Shown: positions 33,364 to 44,985 of the stretch, piece by piece
Numbering within the stretch: the stretch's first letter is position 1
How the letters are laid out: every line of letters begins with the position of its first letter
DNA from: Paralithodes platypus
Lineage: Eukaryota > Arthropoda > Malacostraca > Decapoda > Lithodidae
NCBI GenBank assembly: GCA_032716605.1
Contig: CM064552.1
Location: forward strand, 5,254,597-5,318,596
DNA length: 64,000 nucleotides
Direction: 5' to 3'
The notes under the pieces: generated by a model
Database searches by the model: none
The model's input: only the letters and a program-made list of their open reading frames with translations
Told to the model about the DNA's origin: nothing
Position numbers and translations under genes: made by a program

Positions 33364-33568
33364 AGGGGGATCTACCAGGTGTGGGCGCTCAGCAGACCCC
33401 CGTAATCTTGTGTTAATCTCTGACCGTTTTGGTGGGGTCAGTACTCAAGGTATTAGTGAGATGGGTCTATAATTGGGCCTTGTAATTAGGGTTGGGTGTG
33501 ACAGGGATCTGCCTTGTATGGGCCGATCGGCTTTTTGCAGACTCCCATTTTCTTATGTTCTTAAAAAA

Positions 33569-34540
33569 CATTGGCATATTACCCTAACATAACTTCTTAG
33601 TTGAGACTGTATTTCTGACCCAGAGGCACTGGCTGGAGTTGGAAGTATCGCCCCTGGACCTTCCCAGCCCACCTTCCATAGTTACAAGCTGGGACGTTCC
33701 TGTGGACACCTGAGGAGGACATGCATCCACCAAACCGAGGCAACGTCACACGACAGGGAAAGAAGCCATCAGTGATCAGTGAAACCAGACAAGCTTATAG
33801 CTTTGAACCGAGGAAGCTCTTGCGACCTCCCTTCTCCTTGGCTAGTCTCTCTATTTGAAGAGAAACGAACCACATACTCTATCACTGAAAGACAGTCTTA
33901 CTGGGTGTGAATCCTACGAACTCACACTGTGTAATACTGCTCCTTCAGTGCCACACCCCAACATACATGTAAAATCAGTCAGTCACACCTTTGCCTAGAA
34001 AACTACTGATTCGTCACTCTTTGAGACCACCAGAGAACCTATAAAGTCGGGTTCGTCTTCCATCACTTCAATTACTGTCGTCAAGACGCCTGAGGCCCCT
34101 CGTCGTGTTGTAAACCTATTGTGCCATTATCCATTGTATTGTGTAAATATATATGTAGGCCTATATCTTGATCTACAATAAGAATACTTAAATGTACCAT
34201 TGTGTTATCTCTTTCCTCTGCATGCTTGCCCATGTTCTTAAGTGTATATTCTAAGTGGTATTCCTTACCCAGTTGAGATAGAACTCACCTATATATCAAT
34301 TACAACCCAGTAAAAATCCTGGCATAACAATATTACTGCACCATACGCGAATATTTCACTTGTATAGTGAACATGTGAACATTGAAGAACCAGAAAATAG
34401 GTGTAAACGGTAAATATCCAGTGAAAAAACGGATTATTGTGACGGGAGTGTATATTGAGGGCATAGGCGGTGGAGTGTCCTATAGTCCCTTCCTCTCTGG
34501 AGGCTGATCTCCCTACACTGTTTTGCAGCTCTCTCGCACT
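33569..34540. other. Intergenic, no gene recognised
   Basis: No supported ORF or repeat homology beyond short words. GC-moderate sequence with 'gcactggctgga' also seen at 28279. Confidence 0.4.
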
Positions 34541-34544
34541 GTAT

Positions 34545-34760
34545 GAGGGAGGTATTATGCACCTAATGTCATAGGGCAGCCTCCTGGAACGCTGCTGCCA
34601 AGTTCGGACCCCTATACTGTTAGGAAGAGAGTGCCGCAGTCTGGGAAAACACAGTGCACGGTACCCTCTGGATCCGTTCGGCCAGGACAACCCCAGTTAC
34701 GTGCCAGGTCCGGGTCTGGGGGTGGCAATATCCATTGCCAGTGCCATACCAAGACGCAGC
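34545..34760 (+). mobile_element. tRNA-like SINE, diverged
   Basis: 'catagggcagcctcctgg' then 'agttcggacccctatact', a B-box-like word. Similar to 52436-52500 ('gatagggcagcctcctgg', 'gggttcgagcccctgtac'). Confidence 0.55.
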
Positions 34761-35137
34761 CTATTAATTGGCTGTTGGTCCACAAATCTAGCATCATATC
34801 CCCCCTATTAGTTGCCATATTTGACACGCAATATAGGATGTGTGGGGCTTATTCATGTTTTTCTCCATCATAGATGAAGGCCCCCTTACCCCTGTGGGTA
34901 GAGTACGTACTGCACTGGCACCAGAGGTAAAAAAAGACATGTGACCATGTCTTGGGCCCCGACTACATGTTCACAGCCATTAGCTTTGTGAACAGCGACC
35001 AAAGTGGCCCTAGCTTGTATAGCTCTCCCCAGCCTTTTGTTTTACAGTGCAATAATAGGGGATTCTAATAATTTGGAAATTAAAACTCTCAATTTTGATA
35101 TAGGGGCCGTGTTCAGGGGATAGGCTATATAGGTCTA

Positions 35138-35176
35138 CCCACGGTATAGTAACATCTATTGTTACTATACCGTGGG
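35138..35176. repeat. Perfect 17-bp stem hairpin
   Basis: CCCACGGTATAGTAACA, loop tctat, TGTTACTATACCGTGGG. Perfect palindrome with a 5-nt loop. Confidence 0.95.
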
Positions 35177-35544
35177 CCTACCCTCATACCCCCCTGCGTT
35201 GCGCCCCTGAATAATATGCTCACTTTCAATTATTATATATAGCCTACCAATAATAATTTAGGCTATACAGTATTTTCATTTACATCAGCTACTTCTCCAT
35301 TTTATCACAATGTTCTTCACTTACACAAAATTGTCTTCTAATAGCAAAGTGAGTAATTTGGAATCAGTCACACTTCAATCAGTATTTACTCTTTTGAGGC
35401 AGGTTTTATAAGCATTTTTATATTATACATTATATATTAGCTTTCAGGTGTTTATCTAATGACATGTACACTTTCAAAGTAAAATAAAATAGTGGGTGAA
35501 ACAAATAAAAATGAACTGAAAATGTGGAATAGAAAATGGTGAAT

Positions 35545-37828
35545 AGTGGCACAGAGTACATATGACCTAGAGGGGAAAGACGCCACAAATCTGTAAATAG
35601 GGATCCGCGCGTTCTAAAGATGGCAGCACGATTACAAAGGACAATGGGAGGGAAGGGTCCCCACAGACATTATATTGACTATCCTTGAACATAAGAACAT
35701 AAGAAAATGGGAGTCTGCAGAAAGCCGATTGGCCTAAGCAAGGCAGATCCCATTAATTCGTAAAAATCCCTACCTTGCACTAATAACGCTATTAATAATC
35801 AATTGAACGTTATCCAGAGACTCTGCAGACATGACCTAGTCAAATAGAAATAAGTAGAGGCTACTGTAAAGGCCAGTCATCGTGTATTTATCGTCATTGA
35901 GGAGGTGCACAAACAGTCTCCCTCCAACACCCGCCATTGTTGTGAGAGTTGTGACTTGTGAGATTCGGGAGTTGCTAACGTCAACGGTTGGACAAAATAT
36001 CCCTAGATGTCATAAGTATAAATATCCAGTTTTAGTGCTACTTTACAAATTAACATCTACATAACATGTAACAATAATATACTGTATATTCAGAATGACA
36101 TTTTAATGTTGTTGTGTTGCTTGAAGGTATACAGCTTGCATCATATATGAGTATGTTTTATAGTGTATGTATACTTAATGTTTTCATCTTGCTTATATAT
36201 ATCTAATTTATAATAAATAATTTACAAGTGTTTTTACCAACATTAATTAACTCTTAAATACGTTCCCTCTTTAATCTATTGCTCCCTCGTTTTGCGGATA
36301 TTCCCTTAACTTTGGTAACATTGCAGCATAGAGTACATATGACCTAGAGATAATAGAAGACGCCACAAATCTGTAAATAGTGATCCGCGCGTTCAAGAGA
36401 TGGCAGCACGATTGCAAAGGACAATGAGAGGGGAGGGTCCCCACAAAGACATTATATTGACTATCCTTGTCCTTGGCCCTCATTAATTCGTAATAATCCC
36501 TACCTTGTAATAATAACGCTATTAATAATCAATTGAACATTATCCAGAGACTCTGCAGACATGACATAGTTAAATAGACATAAGTAGAGGCTACTGTAAA
36601 GGCCAGTCATCGTGTAATTGTCGTCATTATGAGGAGGTACACAAGCTAGCCTCCTCCAACACCCGCCATTGTTGATGTGAGATTCGGGAGTTGCCACTTG
36701 CCAACGTCAATGGTGGGACAAAATATCCCTAGATGTCATAAGTATAAATGTCCAGTTTTAGAGCTACTTGACAAATTAACATCTACATAACATGTACCAT
36801 ACCAATATATATATATATGCAAAATGACAATTTAATTCTTGTTGTGTTGCTTGAAGGTATACAGCTTGCATCATATATGAGTAGCCTATGTTTTATAGTG
36901 TACTGTATTATGTATACTTAATGTTTTCATCTTGCTTATATATATATATATATATATCTAATTTATACTAAATAATTTACAAGTGTTTTTACCAACATTA
37001 ATTAACTCTTAAATACGTTCCCTCTTTAATCTATTGCTCCCTCGTTTTGCGGATATTCCCTTAACTTTGGTAACATTGCAGCATAGAGTACATATGACCT
37101 AGAGATAATAGAAGACGCCACAAATCTGTAAATAGTGATCCGCGCGTTCAAGAGATGGCAGCACGATTGCAAAGGACAATGAGAGGGGAGGGTCCCCACA
37201 AAGACATTATATTGACTATCCTTGTCCTTGGCCCTCATTAATTCGTAATAATCCCTACCTTGTAATAATAACGCTATTAATAATCAATTGAACATTATCC
37301 AGAGACTCTGCAGACATGACATAGTTAAATAGACATAAGTAGAGGCTACTGTAAAGGCCAGTCATCGTGTAATTGTCGTCATTATGAGGAGGTACACAAG
37401 CTAGCCTCCTCCAACACCCGCCATTGTTGATGTGAGATTCGGGAGTTGCCACTTGCCAACGTCAATGGTGGGACAAAATATCCCTAGATGTCATAAGTAT
37501 AAATGTCCAGTTTTAGAGCTACTTGACAAATTAACATCTACATAACATGTACCATACCAATATATATATATGCAAAATGACAATTTAATTCTTGTTGTGT
37601 TGCTTGAAGGTATACAGCTTGCATCATATATGAGTAGCCTATGTTTTATAGTGTACTGTATTATGTATACTTAATGTTTTCATCTTGCTTATATATATAT
37701 ATATATATCTAATTTATACTAAATAATTTACAAGTGTTTTTACCAACATTAATTAACTCTTAAATACGTTCCCTCTTTAATCTATTGCTCCCTCGTTTTG
37801 CGGATATTCCCTTAACTTTGGAAACACT
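35545..37828. repeat. ~755-bp tandem triplication
   Basis: Three units start with 'agagtacatatgacctagag' at about 35556, 36331 and 37086, followed by a partial fourth end at 37771-37820. Units 2 and 3 are virtually identical except for TA-repeat length. Unit 1 is diverged and carries a CR1 insertion. Minus-strand ORFs of 65-70 codons occur identically in units 2 and 3 and look spurious. Confidence 0.95.
35687..35751 (-). mobile_element. CR1 3'-end fragment, 65 bp
   Basis: 'gaacataagaacataagaaa' through 'aaggcagatccc' is the reverse complement of the CR1 3' terminus at 33505-33562. Units 2 and 3 of the triplication lack it, so it inserted after, or in, unit 1 only. Confidence 0.9.
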
Positions 37829-39277
37829 GCAGCAAGCTAGCTGGCAGGCGCGCGCGGTGCACAGACTATCCACATACAAGCCACTGAGGTGCTCTGGTTG
37901 TTGTACAGTACAAAAGTGCTGCCACCAAATCCCTAGGACGCGCGGAAAACTAACCGTGTGACGTCACGCTTTAGTGTCTAGGTTATAATTATGTAGTCTA
38001 TGCATTGCAGCAAGCCAGCTGGCAGGCGCGCGCGGCGCACAAACTATTTATAATAAGGACAAGCCACTGAGGTGCTTTGGTTGTAATGCCGTACAACAGA
38101 GCTGCAACCAAATCCCTAGGACGCGCGGCAAAATAACCGTGTGACGTCACGCTTTAGTGTCTAGGTTATAATTATGTAGTCTATGCATTGCAGCAAGCCA
38201 GCTGGCAGGCGCGTGCGGCGCACAGACTATTTATAATAAGGACAAGCCACTGAGGTGCTTTGGTTGTAATGCCGTACAACAGTGCTGCCACCAAATCCCT
38301 AGGACGCGCGGCAAAATAACCGTGTGACGTCACGCTTTAGTGTCTAGGTTATAATTATGCATTGCAGCAAGCCAGCTGGCAGGCGCGTGCGGTGCACAGA
38401 CTATTTATAATAAGGACAAGCCACTGAGGTGCTTTGGTTGTAATGCCGTACAACAGTGCTGCCACCAAATCCCTAGGACGCGCGGCAAAATAACCGTGTG
38501 ACGTCACGCTTTAGTATCTAGGTTATAATTATGTAATCTATGCATTGCAGCAAGCCAGCTGGCAGGCGCGCACGGCGCACAGACTATTTATAATAAGGAC
38601 AAGCCACTGAGGTGCTTTGGTTGTAATGCCGTACAACAGTGCTGCCACCAAATCCCTAGGACGCGCGGCAAAATAACCGTGTGACGTCACGCTTTAGTGT
38701 CTAGGTTATAATTATGTAGTCTATGCATTGCAGCAAGCCAGCTGGCAGGCGCGCGCGGTGCACAGACTATTTATAATAAGGACAAGCCACTGAGGTGCTT
38801 TGGTTGTAATGCCGTACAACAGTGCTGCCACCAAATCCCTAGGACGCGCGGCAAAATAACCGTGTGACGTCACGCTTTAGTGTCTAGGTTATAATTATGT
38901 AGTCTATGCATTGCAGTAAGCCAGCTGGCAGGCGCGCGCGGCGCACAGACTATTTATAATAAGGACAAGCCACTGAGGTGCTTTGGTTGTAATGCCGTAC
39001 AACAGTGCTGCCACCAAATCCCTAGGACGCGCGGCAAAATAACCGTGTGACGTCACGCTTTAGTGTCTAGGTTATAATTATGTAGTCTATGCATTGCAGC
39101 AAGCCAGCTGGCAGGCGCGTGCGGCGCACAGACTATTTATAATAAGGACAAGCCACTGAGGTGCTTTGGTTGTAATGCCGTACAACAATGCTGCCACCAA
39201 ATCCCTCGGACGCGCGGCAAAATAACCGTGTGACGTCACGCTTTTCCCTCTAGGTCATAATTATGTACTATATGGAG
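37829..39277. repeat. 183-bp satellite, 8 units, each with a CRE word
   Basis: Units start with 'gcagcaagc' (or 'gcagtaag') at 37829, 38007, 38190, 38364, 38547, 38730, 38913 and 39096. Spacing is 178, 183, 174, 183, 183, 183 and 183. Every unit has gTGACGTCAc, CAGCTGG, a GC-rich 'ggcaggcgcg' block and 'ccctaggacgcgcgg' (ccctcgg in the last). The first unit is the most diverged. Confidence 0.97.
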
Positions 39278-40290
39278 TGGCGGCATTGATCGTGTAGTTG
39301 TGAAGGTAGCCGCGGTGGCGCTGAAGTCTTTGTTGATATTCTCGCCCTTGATAAAATAGACTATCTTAGTTATAATATACCATTATTGCTTTGCTAATAC
39401 ACAAAATCAGGATAGTTTAATGCAATCATGACTTTGTGATGCATATAATATTGATAAGAACGATATCACTATGAATAAAGTTGATTATATGTGTATATTT
39501 ATGATAGTTTTATATGATCCCAAAGGTTAGACGAGTCGAACTATCACTCGAAAATCAGCTGAGAGGGACAGAGGGTAAAGACGTCTTCTGTTTGTAATTT
39601 TAAGTATCTATCCATTATAAATAGGATTGAAATAACTCCCACGGCTTTTATGGGCCGTGTAGATATATTATGTGATGTTGGATGTTATAAATTAGCCACA
39701 TTTTATAGTTGATATCGTATTTGATGTGCACCAACCACAACCATGACGCCAAACCTAGCCTACCTTATCAGTCCTACTTCTAGGCTATTGCTGTATTGTT
39801 CACCTCTTCAATTTTATCCAGGTCATCATTAGATATGTTTTTGCAGATTGGGAAGGAGGGAGTCATAATCAAAAGGTTCAGCGAAATGCCTAGGCTAGGC
39901 TATAGCCAATAGGTTCCAATGAATAGGCTAGGCCTAGCCTAGCCTAAATTCCATGGAGTGTTTTTTTAACTTTCTTATTTGATTAGCCTAGCCTATATTC
40001 AAGGCATTTCAAGCAACCTTTCATGGCATTTTTTGAACTCCTGATCTTGATAGCCTAGCCTAGGCTATGTGTCTAGGCGAATTTGATTTTTTTTTCCCAA
40101 AATTATCCCACGACGTCCAAGGCCAGCTTGTCAATACATAGCCTGGCCCTATGTTAATGACAACAACTCCTTGGTGGAGAGGGCCCTTAACCCATAAGCG
40201 GTCAAATTAGAATTGAACGTAGCCTAGGACCCAGAGCATGCGAATTACTGCGTAAGGTTGCTTGATTAATACCTAAAAAGGATGTTTACA
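39278..40290. other. Candidate Mff 5' region, nothing firm
   Basis: A GC-richer patch 'gtagccgcggtggcgctgaag' at 39307-39328 follows the satellite and could be a 5' UTR exon (AAG|gtagcc donor-like). The rest holds TAGGCCTA/GGCTAGGC low-complexity words (39890-40080). No ORF. Confidence 0.3.
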
Positions 40291-40535
40291 GTTTCAGGCT
40301 TATTTTACGATAACATTCAAGAACTCTTTCGCCGCCTTATTAGAAATAATTTATTAGGGAAAATAGGGACCAATATACTCGCCATATTTTTCTCATTATA
40401 GTCCGCATGGAGTTTCAGGCTTAGCCTATTTTACGATAACATTCAAGACCTCTTTCGCCGCCTTATTAGAAATAATTTATTAGGGAAAATAGGGACCAAT
40501 AGACTCGCCATATTTTTCTCATTATAGTCCGCAAT
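40291..40535. repeat. ~122-bp tandem duplication
   Basis: 'gtttcaggct...tagtccgca' occurs at 40291-40407 and 40412-40533 with few differences. Confidence 0.95.
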
Positions 40536-40744
40536 TTCGTTATCGACACTTGAAATAAACCCGATTAGCCTACACCGAAAAATAATACGAAAATAATGTC
40601 CCGAACGTAAACAAAGCATTACACCCAATGAATCCTTCGACCTGGGTCCTCTTCTTCTTGTTTTGAAAGATGCGGTGAGTGCGATTCACCCAATAAATGA
40701 CGAACGTTACTCACAAAAACTATATTATATTATATTAGGGTTAG

Positions 40745-40940
40745 GTTAATCGGTAAACCTGACTTTTTGGAACGACAGCGATTTCAGTAAGTTTCATTTA
40801 GGCTATATATTTTTTTATTTTTCCTTTAGTGTTGTTTTATACTGAAGAGGAGCTGAAATGAGTATTTACCCATTATCCAACAATCTAAAAACACGCCCCC
40901 CACTAGTGGAGAGGGCTATGAAGTTCAGGGAAAATGAGGG
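40745..40940 (-). repeat. Right arm of a distant inverted repeat
   Basis: Reverse complement of 27361-27545, including 'aaacctgactttttgga' and 'aaaacacgccccccactag'. Confidence 0.75.
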
Positions 40941-41079
40941 GTTAAAAGTGTAAATATTCAATAATAGAGCGTTTTGTATTAAAACTTGGTTCCGGTTTTT
41001 CCAAATTGCAAACCCATAAAACCCAATTTTGTGAATACCCGTGCCAACTTTTGACGAAAGCTGGCTCGGATTTCACGGG

Positions 41080-41460
41080 GTGGAGTGGGTAGCCTAATAT
41101 CTTAAGTTATAATAATAGTCAACTTTGGCAAGACATTAGCCTAACCTAACAACCTTACCTAACCTATCCTTGTATTATGGGTGGGGGCTGCAGCCCCCAC
41201 ACCCCCGCTGGTTGGGTTAGGCTCTTTTATTTTATTTTTAATGTTCTAGGCTAGGCTATTAGCCTAACCTAACAACCTTACCTAACCTAACCTAGTATAT
41301 GGGTGGGGGCTGCTGCCCCCCACATCCCCGCTGGTTGTGTTACTTTTAATTTTTTAATTTTTAGGCTATGTGCTAGCCTATTAGCCTAACCTAACCTAAC
41401 CTAGTATATGGGTGGGGGCTGCTGCCCCCACACCCCCGCTAGTTGGGTACTGGCTGAAAA
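41080..41460. repeat. Cluster of 'CCTAACCTA ... GGGTGGGGGCTGC' repeats
   Basis: Three successive units of 'cctaacctaacct' plus 'gggtgggggctgc' and 'cacccccgctggttg' at 41150, 41280 and 41395. Related single units at 27030 and 42360. Confidence 0.8.
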
Positions 41461-42147
41461 AACTTATTGTTTTACAGTAGCCTAGCCTATATACCGATAA
41501 TACCGGTATGTATTTTAGCGGAGTTTTTTTCTCCCTTATATTACATTTCAGCTCTTAATGACATATATAGCAATGATGTATATGCTCTACCGGACCTATA
41601 AGGCCTAAAAAGATCGATGGGCTAACTGTCGGTCCAAAACATCAGTATAACCGGTTAATCTAATCGAATATAATATTTGTACATTTTGGGAGCGTGCAAT
41701 CCCAAGCGTGCAACCCCAATTTTCCTTACCTACTGTAAAAGCGCGATTCACCCAATAAATGGCGCCATTTGACGGAGTATCTTCAGATTAATGAATAATG
41801 GGTAAGTTAATGCAAATCCTCCACTCAAACCATGATAAACAACAATTAAACACTATATTCCCTGGAAAAAATATAAAGAAACTTGGTAAATAAGGCGGCT
41901 CTAGCTGTCTTGAATGTTACCTATTTTACTTAACTTAATAGGCCTAGGCCTATTTATTTTTGTCCAGGTTAGGCTTGGCCCTACCTAGCCTACAGGGTTG
42001 ATGAAATAATACGGTAGCTGTTAATCTTTATATATTTGCTGGGTTTTTATTTATAATAGCCTACTGTTGACATAGGCCTAGGCTATATTTCTGGGTAGCC
42101 TAGCCTATATATTTTTGATACTGTTGACAATATGCATTGCTGTTTAT

Positions 42148-42642
42148 TTAGGAATTATTCTATAATTGCACCTATACGAGCTAAACAAATAATTATTGTA
42201 TTTAGCAAGAAGGTACGACGACGGTCGACGAGGTAAGTGATATGGTATAGGTGGCAATATGTGGAAATAGATTATAAGGGCATTCCGCCCCCTCTGACCC
42301 CCTTACGAAAATCTACGGTTACTCACTCCACATCAACTGGATTTCTACCGTTGTACCCACCAGTGGGGGTGTGGGGGCGGCAGCCCCCACCCATAATACT
42401 AGGATAGGTTAAATAAGGTTGTTAGGTTAGGCTAATGTCTCTGATTCTCTGAAACGTAAAATCTGTGTCACATCTAGGCTAGATTGATAGACTTTTGTCA
42501 GAGGGGGCGGAATGACCTTATAATCCATTTCCGCATATTGCCACCTATATCACATCACTTACCTCGTCGTACCTTCCTGTTAAATACAATAAAATTTTGT
42601 TTAGCTCCGTAGCTCATATAGGTGCAATTATAGAAATTTACC
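42148..42642. repeat. Foldback repeat, arms ~150 bp
   Basis: The left arm 42148-42303 ('ttctataattgcacctata' ... 'cattccgccccctctga') is the reverse complement of 42497-42642. The spacer of ~190 bp carries a 'ggggtgtgggggcggcagc' unit. Confidence 0.9.
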
Positions 42643-43185
42643 TTTTTTATTTCCAATGGGCTACTGATAACGCTTACATAGTAGGCCTAGGCTATGTGGC
42701 ATCTGATAACTAATTTAAAAGTTTATACTGTATATACATGGTAGGGCAATTATCCAGAAAACCTAGGTGTCTGGATTATTGGCTGTATTCAACAGCACTG
42801 CAGCAGTCCAGACATTAGCCTACCTCAATCTTTCGGACAAATTCAGCAAGATTGAGTCATTGACTCATTGAGGTACCGGTAATACAGTAACAGTGCTGTA
42901 CCTGGGTGATGGTATTCATTTACTTCTGAACCTTGGTGATGGTATTCAGACTAGACAAAAAATCAACTTAACCAAGGTATATGTCTGAAAACCTGATAAT
43001 TGGTAATTCTGGGATGTTTTCTTATTGGTGCTTGACTATTGTTAATTGGCCCAGTCTTTCAGACGTGTCCAAAAGATTGAAAATTTTGAGAAAACTTCTG
43101 AAAGACTGAAGTATTAAATTTCCTTAAATGTCTCGCTTCAAAACCATCTCCCACCAATTAGTCAGAAAGAGGGGTTGTACATGCA

Positions 43186-43608
43186 TTTTATCTATCTACC
43201 TATAGATCTATTGCCTTATGCCTTACTCCCATTTATGAGGTATTGTGGGTGGCCATACACAAAGCGCCCCCAAGCAGACCTGTCCCCCATGAGAGGGACA
43301 ACCCATGCCAGTTTAGTCAAGGACTTACAGGATTGACAACTCGACTTAGGATCCGTCTGACTCTGAGGCCCTCTATGTATATTTTTAGCCCTATTTTCTT
43401 TTTTACAGTGCTTGGTGGTTAGTCCATCCACCAACCTGATTCAAGCTTAGATGAACACATTGAGCAGTAAGGATTTGTATATGGTTTACTCCCCTAGACA
43501 GTTTGCTGATCAAGGCTGACAATTCCCATCCACCCAGATTTTTATAAGGATGTCTCCCCTAGATGGATTGCTAACGAAGGCTGACAAGTCCCATCCACCC
43601 TTTAACAT
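43186..43608 (-). mobile_element. SINE B, (TATC)n tail
   Basis: Degenerate (TATC)n and 'attgccttatgcc' followed by the SINE B body ('gggacaacccatgccagttt', 'ctcccctagatggattgc'). Parallel to 20205-20600. Confidence 0.8.
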
Positions 43609-44386
43609 TTGTATTTTATGTGATCTCTATTATTCCTGACCGTTTTCTGTATGGTACTCCAGTATGGTGGTGAGCCCAACCCAGCTACTGAAGAACTTTG
43701 TGATCATGTGGTCATCAGATGACCCCGGGACACCCACAGAGGAGCAGGGAGGGGGTTCTGTCTTCTACACCTCCGTTTTTGAGAGGGTTAGGGAGTAGAA
43801 ACATATAAAGCAGTACCAGTATGGTACTGTAGGTGTATGGGGAGATCCTCTTTACTTCCTTCACTCAAGTTCTGCCTGGTACACTTTCCCATTTGAGAAA
43901 GTGTAACAGTAAAGCAGAATTGTAGGCATATATAATGGTTATCACTCGGGAGCTTTTGCTGTCAAAAATTTTCCTGCAACATTTCTGGGATCTTTTGTAC
44001 TGGTTTCAAGCTAGTCTGATAATTGATTAATTAGGTGACAGAATGATTTTACAAATTTACCTCAAAAGCTGCCAGATCAGTGTTGAGGATTAATGTTGGG
44101 GAAAAAAGTGATTGTGTGATAACGGCTTAAGGAGAGCTTGCTAACTTCACTCTTCTACACTTTCGTATGTTTAAGGGTGTAAGGATCAGGTACTGTAGAA
44201 ATAGAGGGAGAGCATGGCAACTTCATTCTCAAATACCAGTACTGTACTACCGTATTTGGGAGGGTCTGGGCATAGTAATATACTGTAATACAGTACCGTA
44301 ACATAGACTAAATCATAATTAGCTATAGACCTTACTAACTTGTATGTATATACTCAGGCCTTACTAACTTAAGTATGTATGGTACA
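43609..44386. other. Intergenic, repeat fragments only
   Basis: 43930-44130 resembles 14380-14644. 'cagtactgtac' and 'accgtac' palindromic words lie near 44230-44310. No gene. Confidence 0.4.
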
Positions 44387-44985
44387 TTATTTATGAGTAC
44401 CGTACTGCAGTGCGTAGAAATGAGTAAAGCAGAACTGTAGTAGCTTTGATTGCATGTTATTATCCTTAGCCCAATGAAATACTGTGTTCATGTCAGCTTG
44501 GAAGTTTTCTTTGTCTTCTGTTGTGGTTATTTCCAGACTTAATTTTGTGTCATCTACGAATGATGACATAGCTATGTTTTACATTAGCATCAATACAGGG
44601 TGTCTAACGAAAGCAGAATCCATTATTTTTAGTCTTTATTATTGTATATGTAAAGATAAAATTATTGTTTACAGTTCAAAATATGTCTTTGGGGTTTATT
44701 TAATGGCTAAAACAATGCTATTTCACATGACTTTTCCTGTATAGTATTCACTCTCATATTTATTAAATTTTTCAAAGGAAATTGGTCCGGTTTGACACCC
44801 TGCATCAATATATATCACTAATTAGGATAAGGAAGAGTTAAGGGGCCAACACTGTACCCTGGTGGTGAACAGAGCTTTTAACCTCTGATCCTTTCGAAAC
44901 TGACTGGTTTACTGCTACTGATTGTCCTGTTAGTGAGAAAGTTGTGAATCCATCTCCCCACCTATCAGTTGATCCCTTTTACCAA
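44387..44985 (-). mobile_element. LINE reverse-transcriptase fragment split by a hAT-like MITE
   Basis: Minus strand: 44985-44820 encodes SVSKGSEVKSSVHHQGTVLA (the SGVPQG-type RT block). 44580-44387 encodes SSFVDDTKLSLEITTTEDKE and AKDNNMQSK (the FVDD catalytic block). Both are short and decayed. Confidence 0.75.
44588..44810. mobile_element. hAT-like MITE, 207 bp, 8-bp target duplication
   Basis: Target duplication CATCAATA at 44588-44595 and 44803-44810. Inverted ends CAGGGTGTCTAACG and, in reverse complement, CAGGGTGTCAAACCG. The 8-bp duplication and CAGGG start fit the hAT superfamily. Confidence 0.88.

Larger units (their letters stand above)
29405..33568 (+). mobile_element. CR1-type non-LTR retrotransposon, near full length
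   Basis: In order: ORF1 with an SGNH-type esterase domain, ORF2 with APE endonuclease and RT, then a ~200-bp 3' UTR ending 'actcccattttcttatgttc' and short A-rich sequence. An esterase-bearing ORF1 with this RT is typical of CR1. The same 3' end, followed by repeats of the octamer TTCTTATG, is inserted in reverse at 35687. About four frameshifts, otherwise open. Confidence 0.92.

Noticed and set aside
36271..37452. Identical pairs of 65-70 codon minus-strand ORFs, at first look a duplicated small gene
   Set aside because: They are duplicated because the DNA is a 755-bp tandem repeat. The older unit 1 does not keep the frames and no motif is visible.
37829..39277. CRISPR-like regular array
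   Set aside because: Units are 183 bp and homogeneous throughout with no variable spacers. This is a eukaryotic satellite.
37829..39277. Metal response elements (TGCRCNC) in the satellite, which would suggest MTF1 autoregulation
   Set aside because: Only the fifth unit contains a match (TGCGCGC on the minus strand). The others do not, so chance is sufficient.
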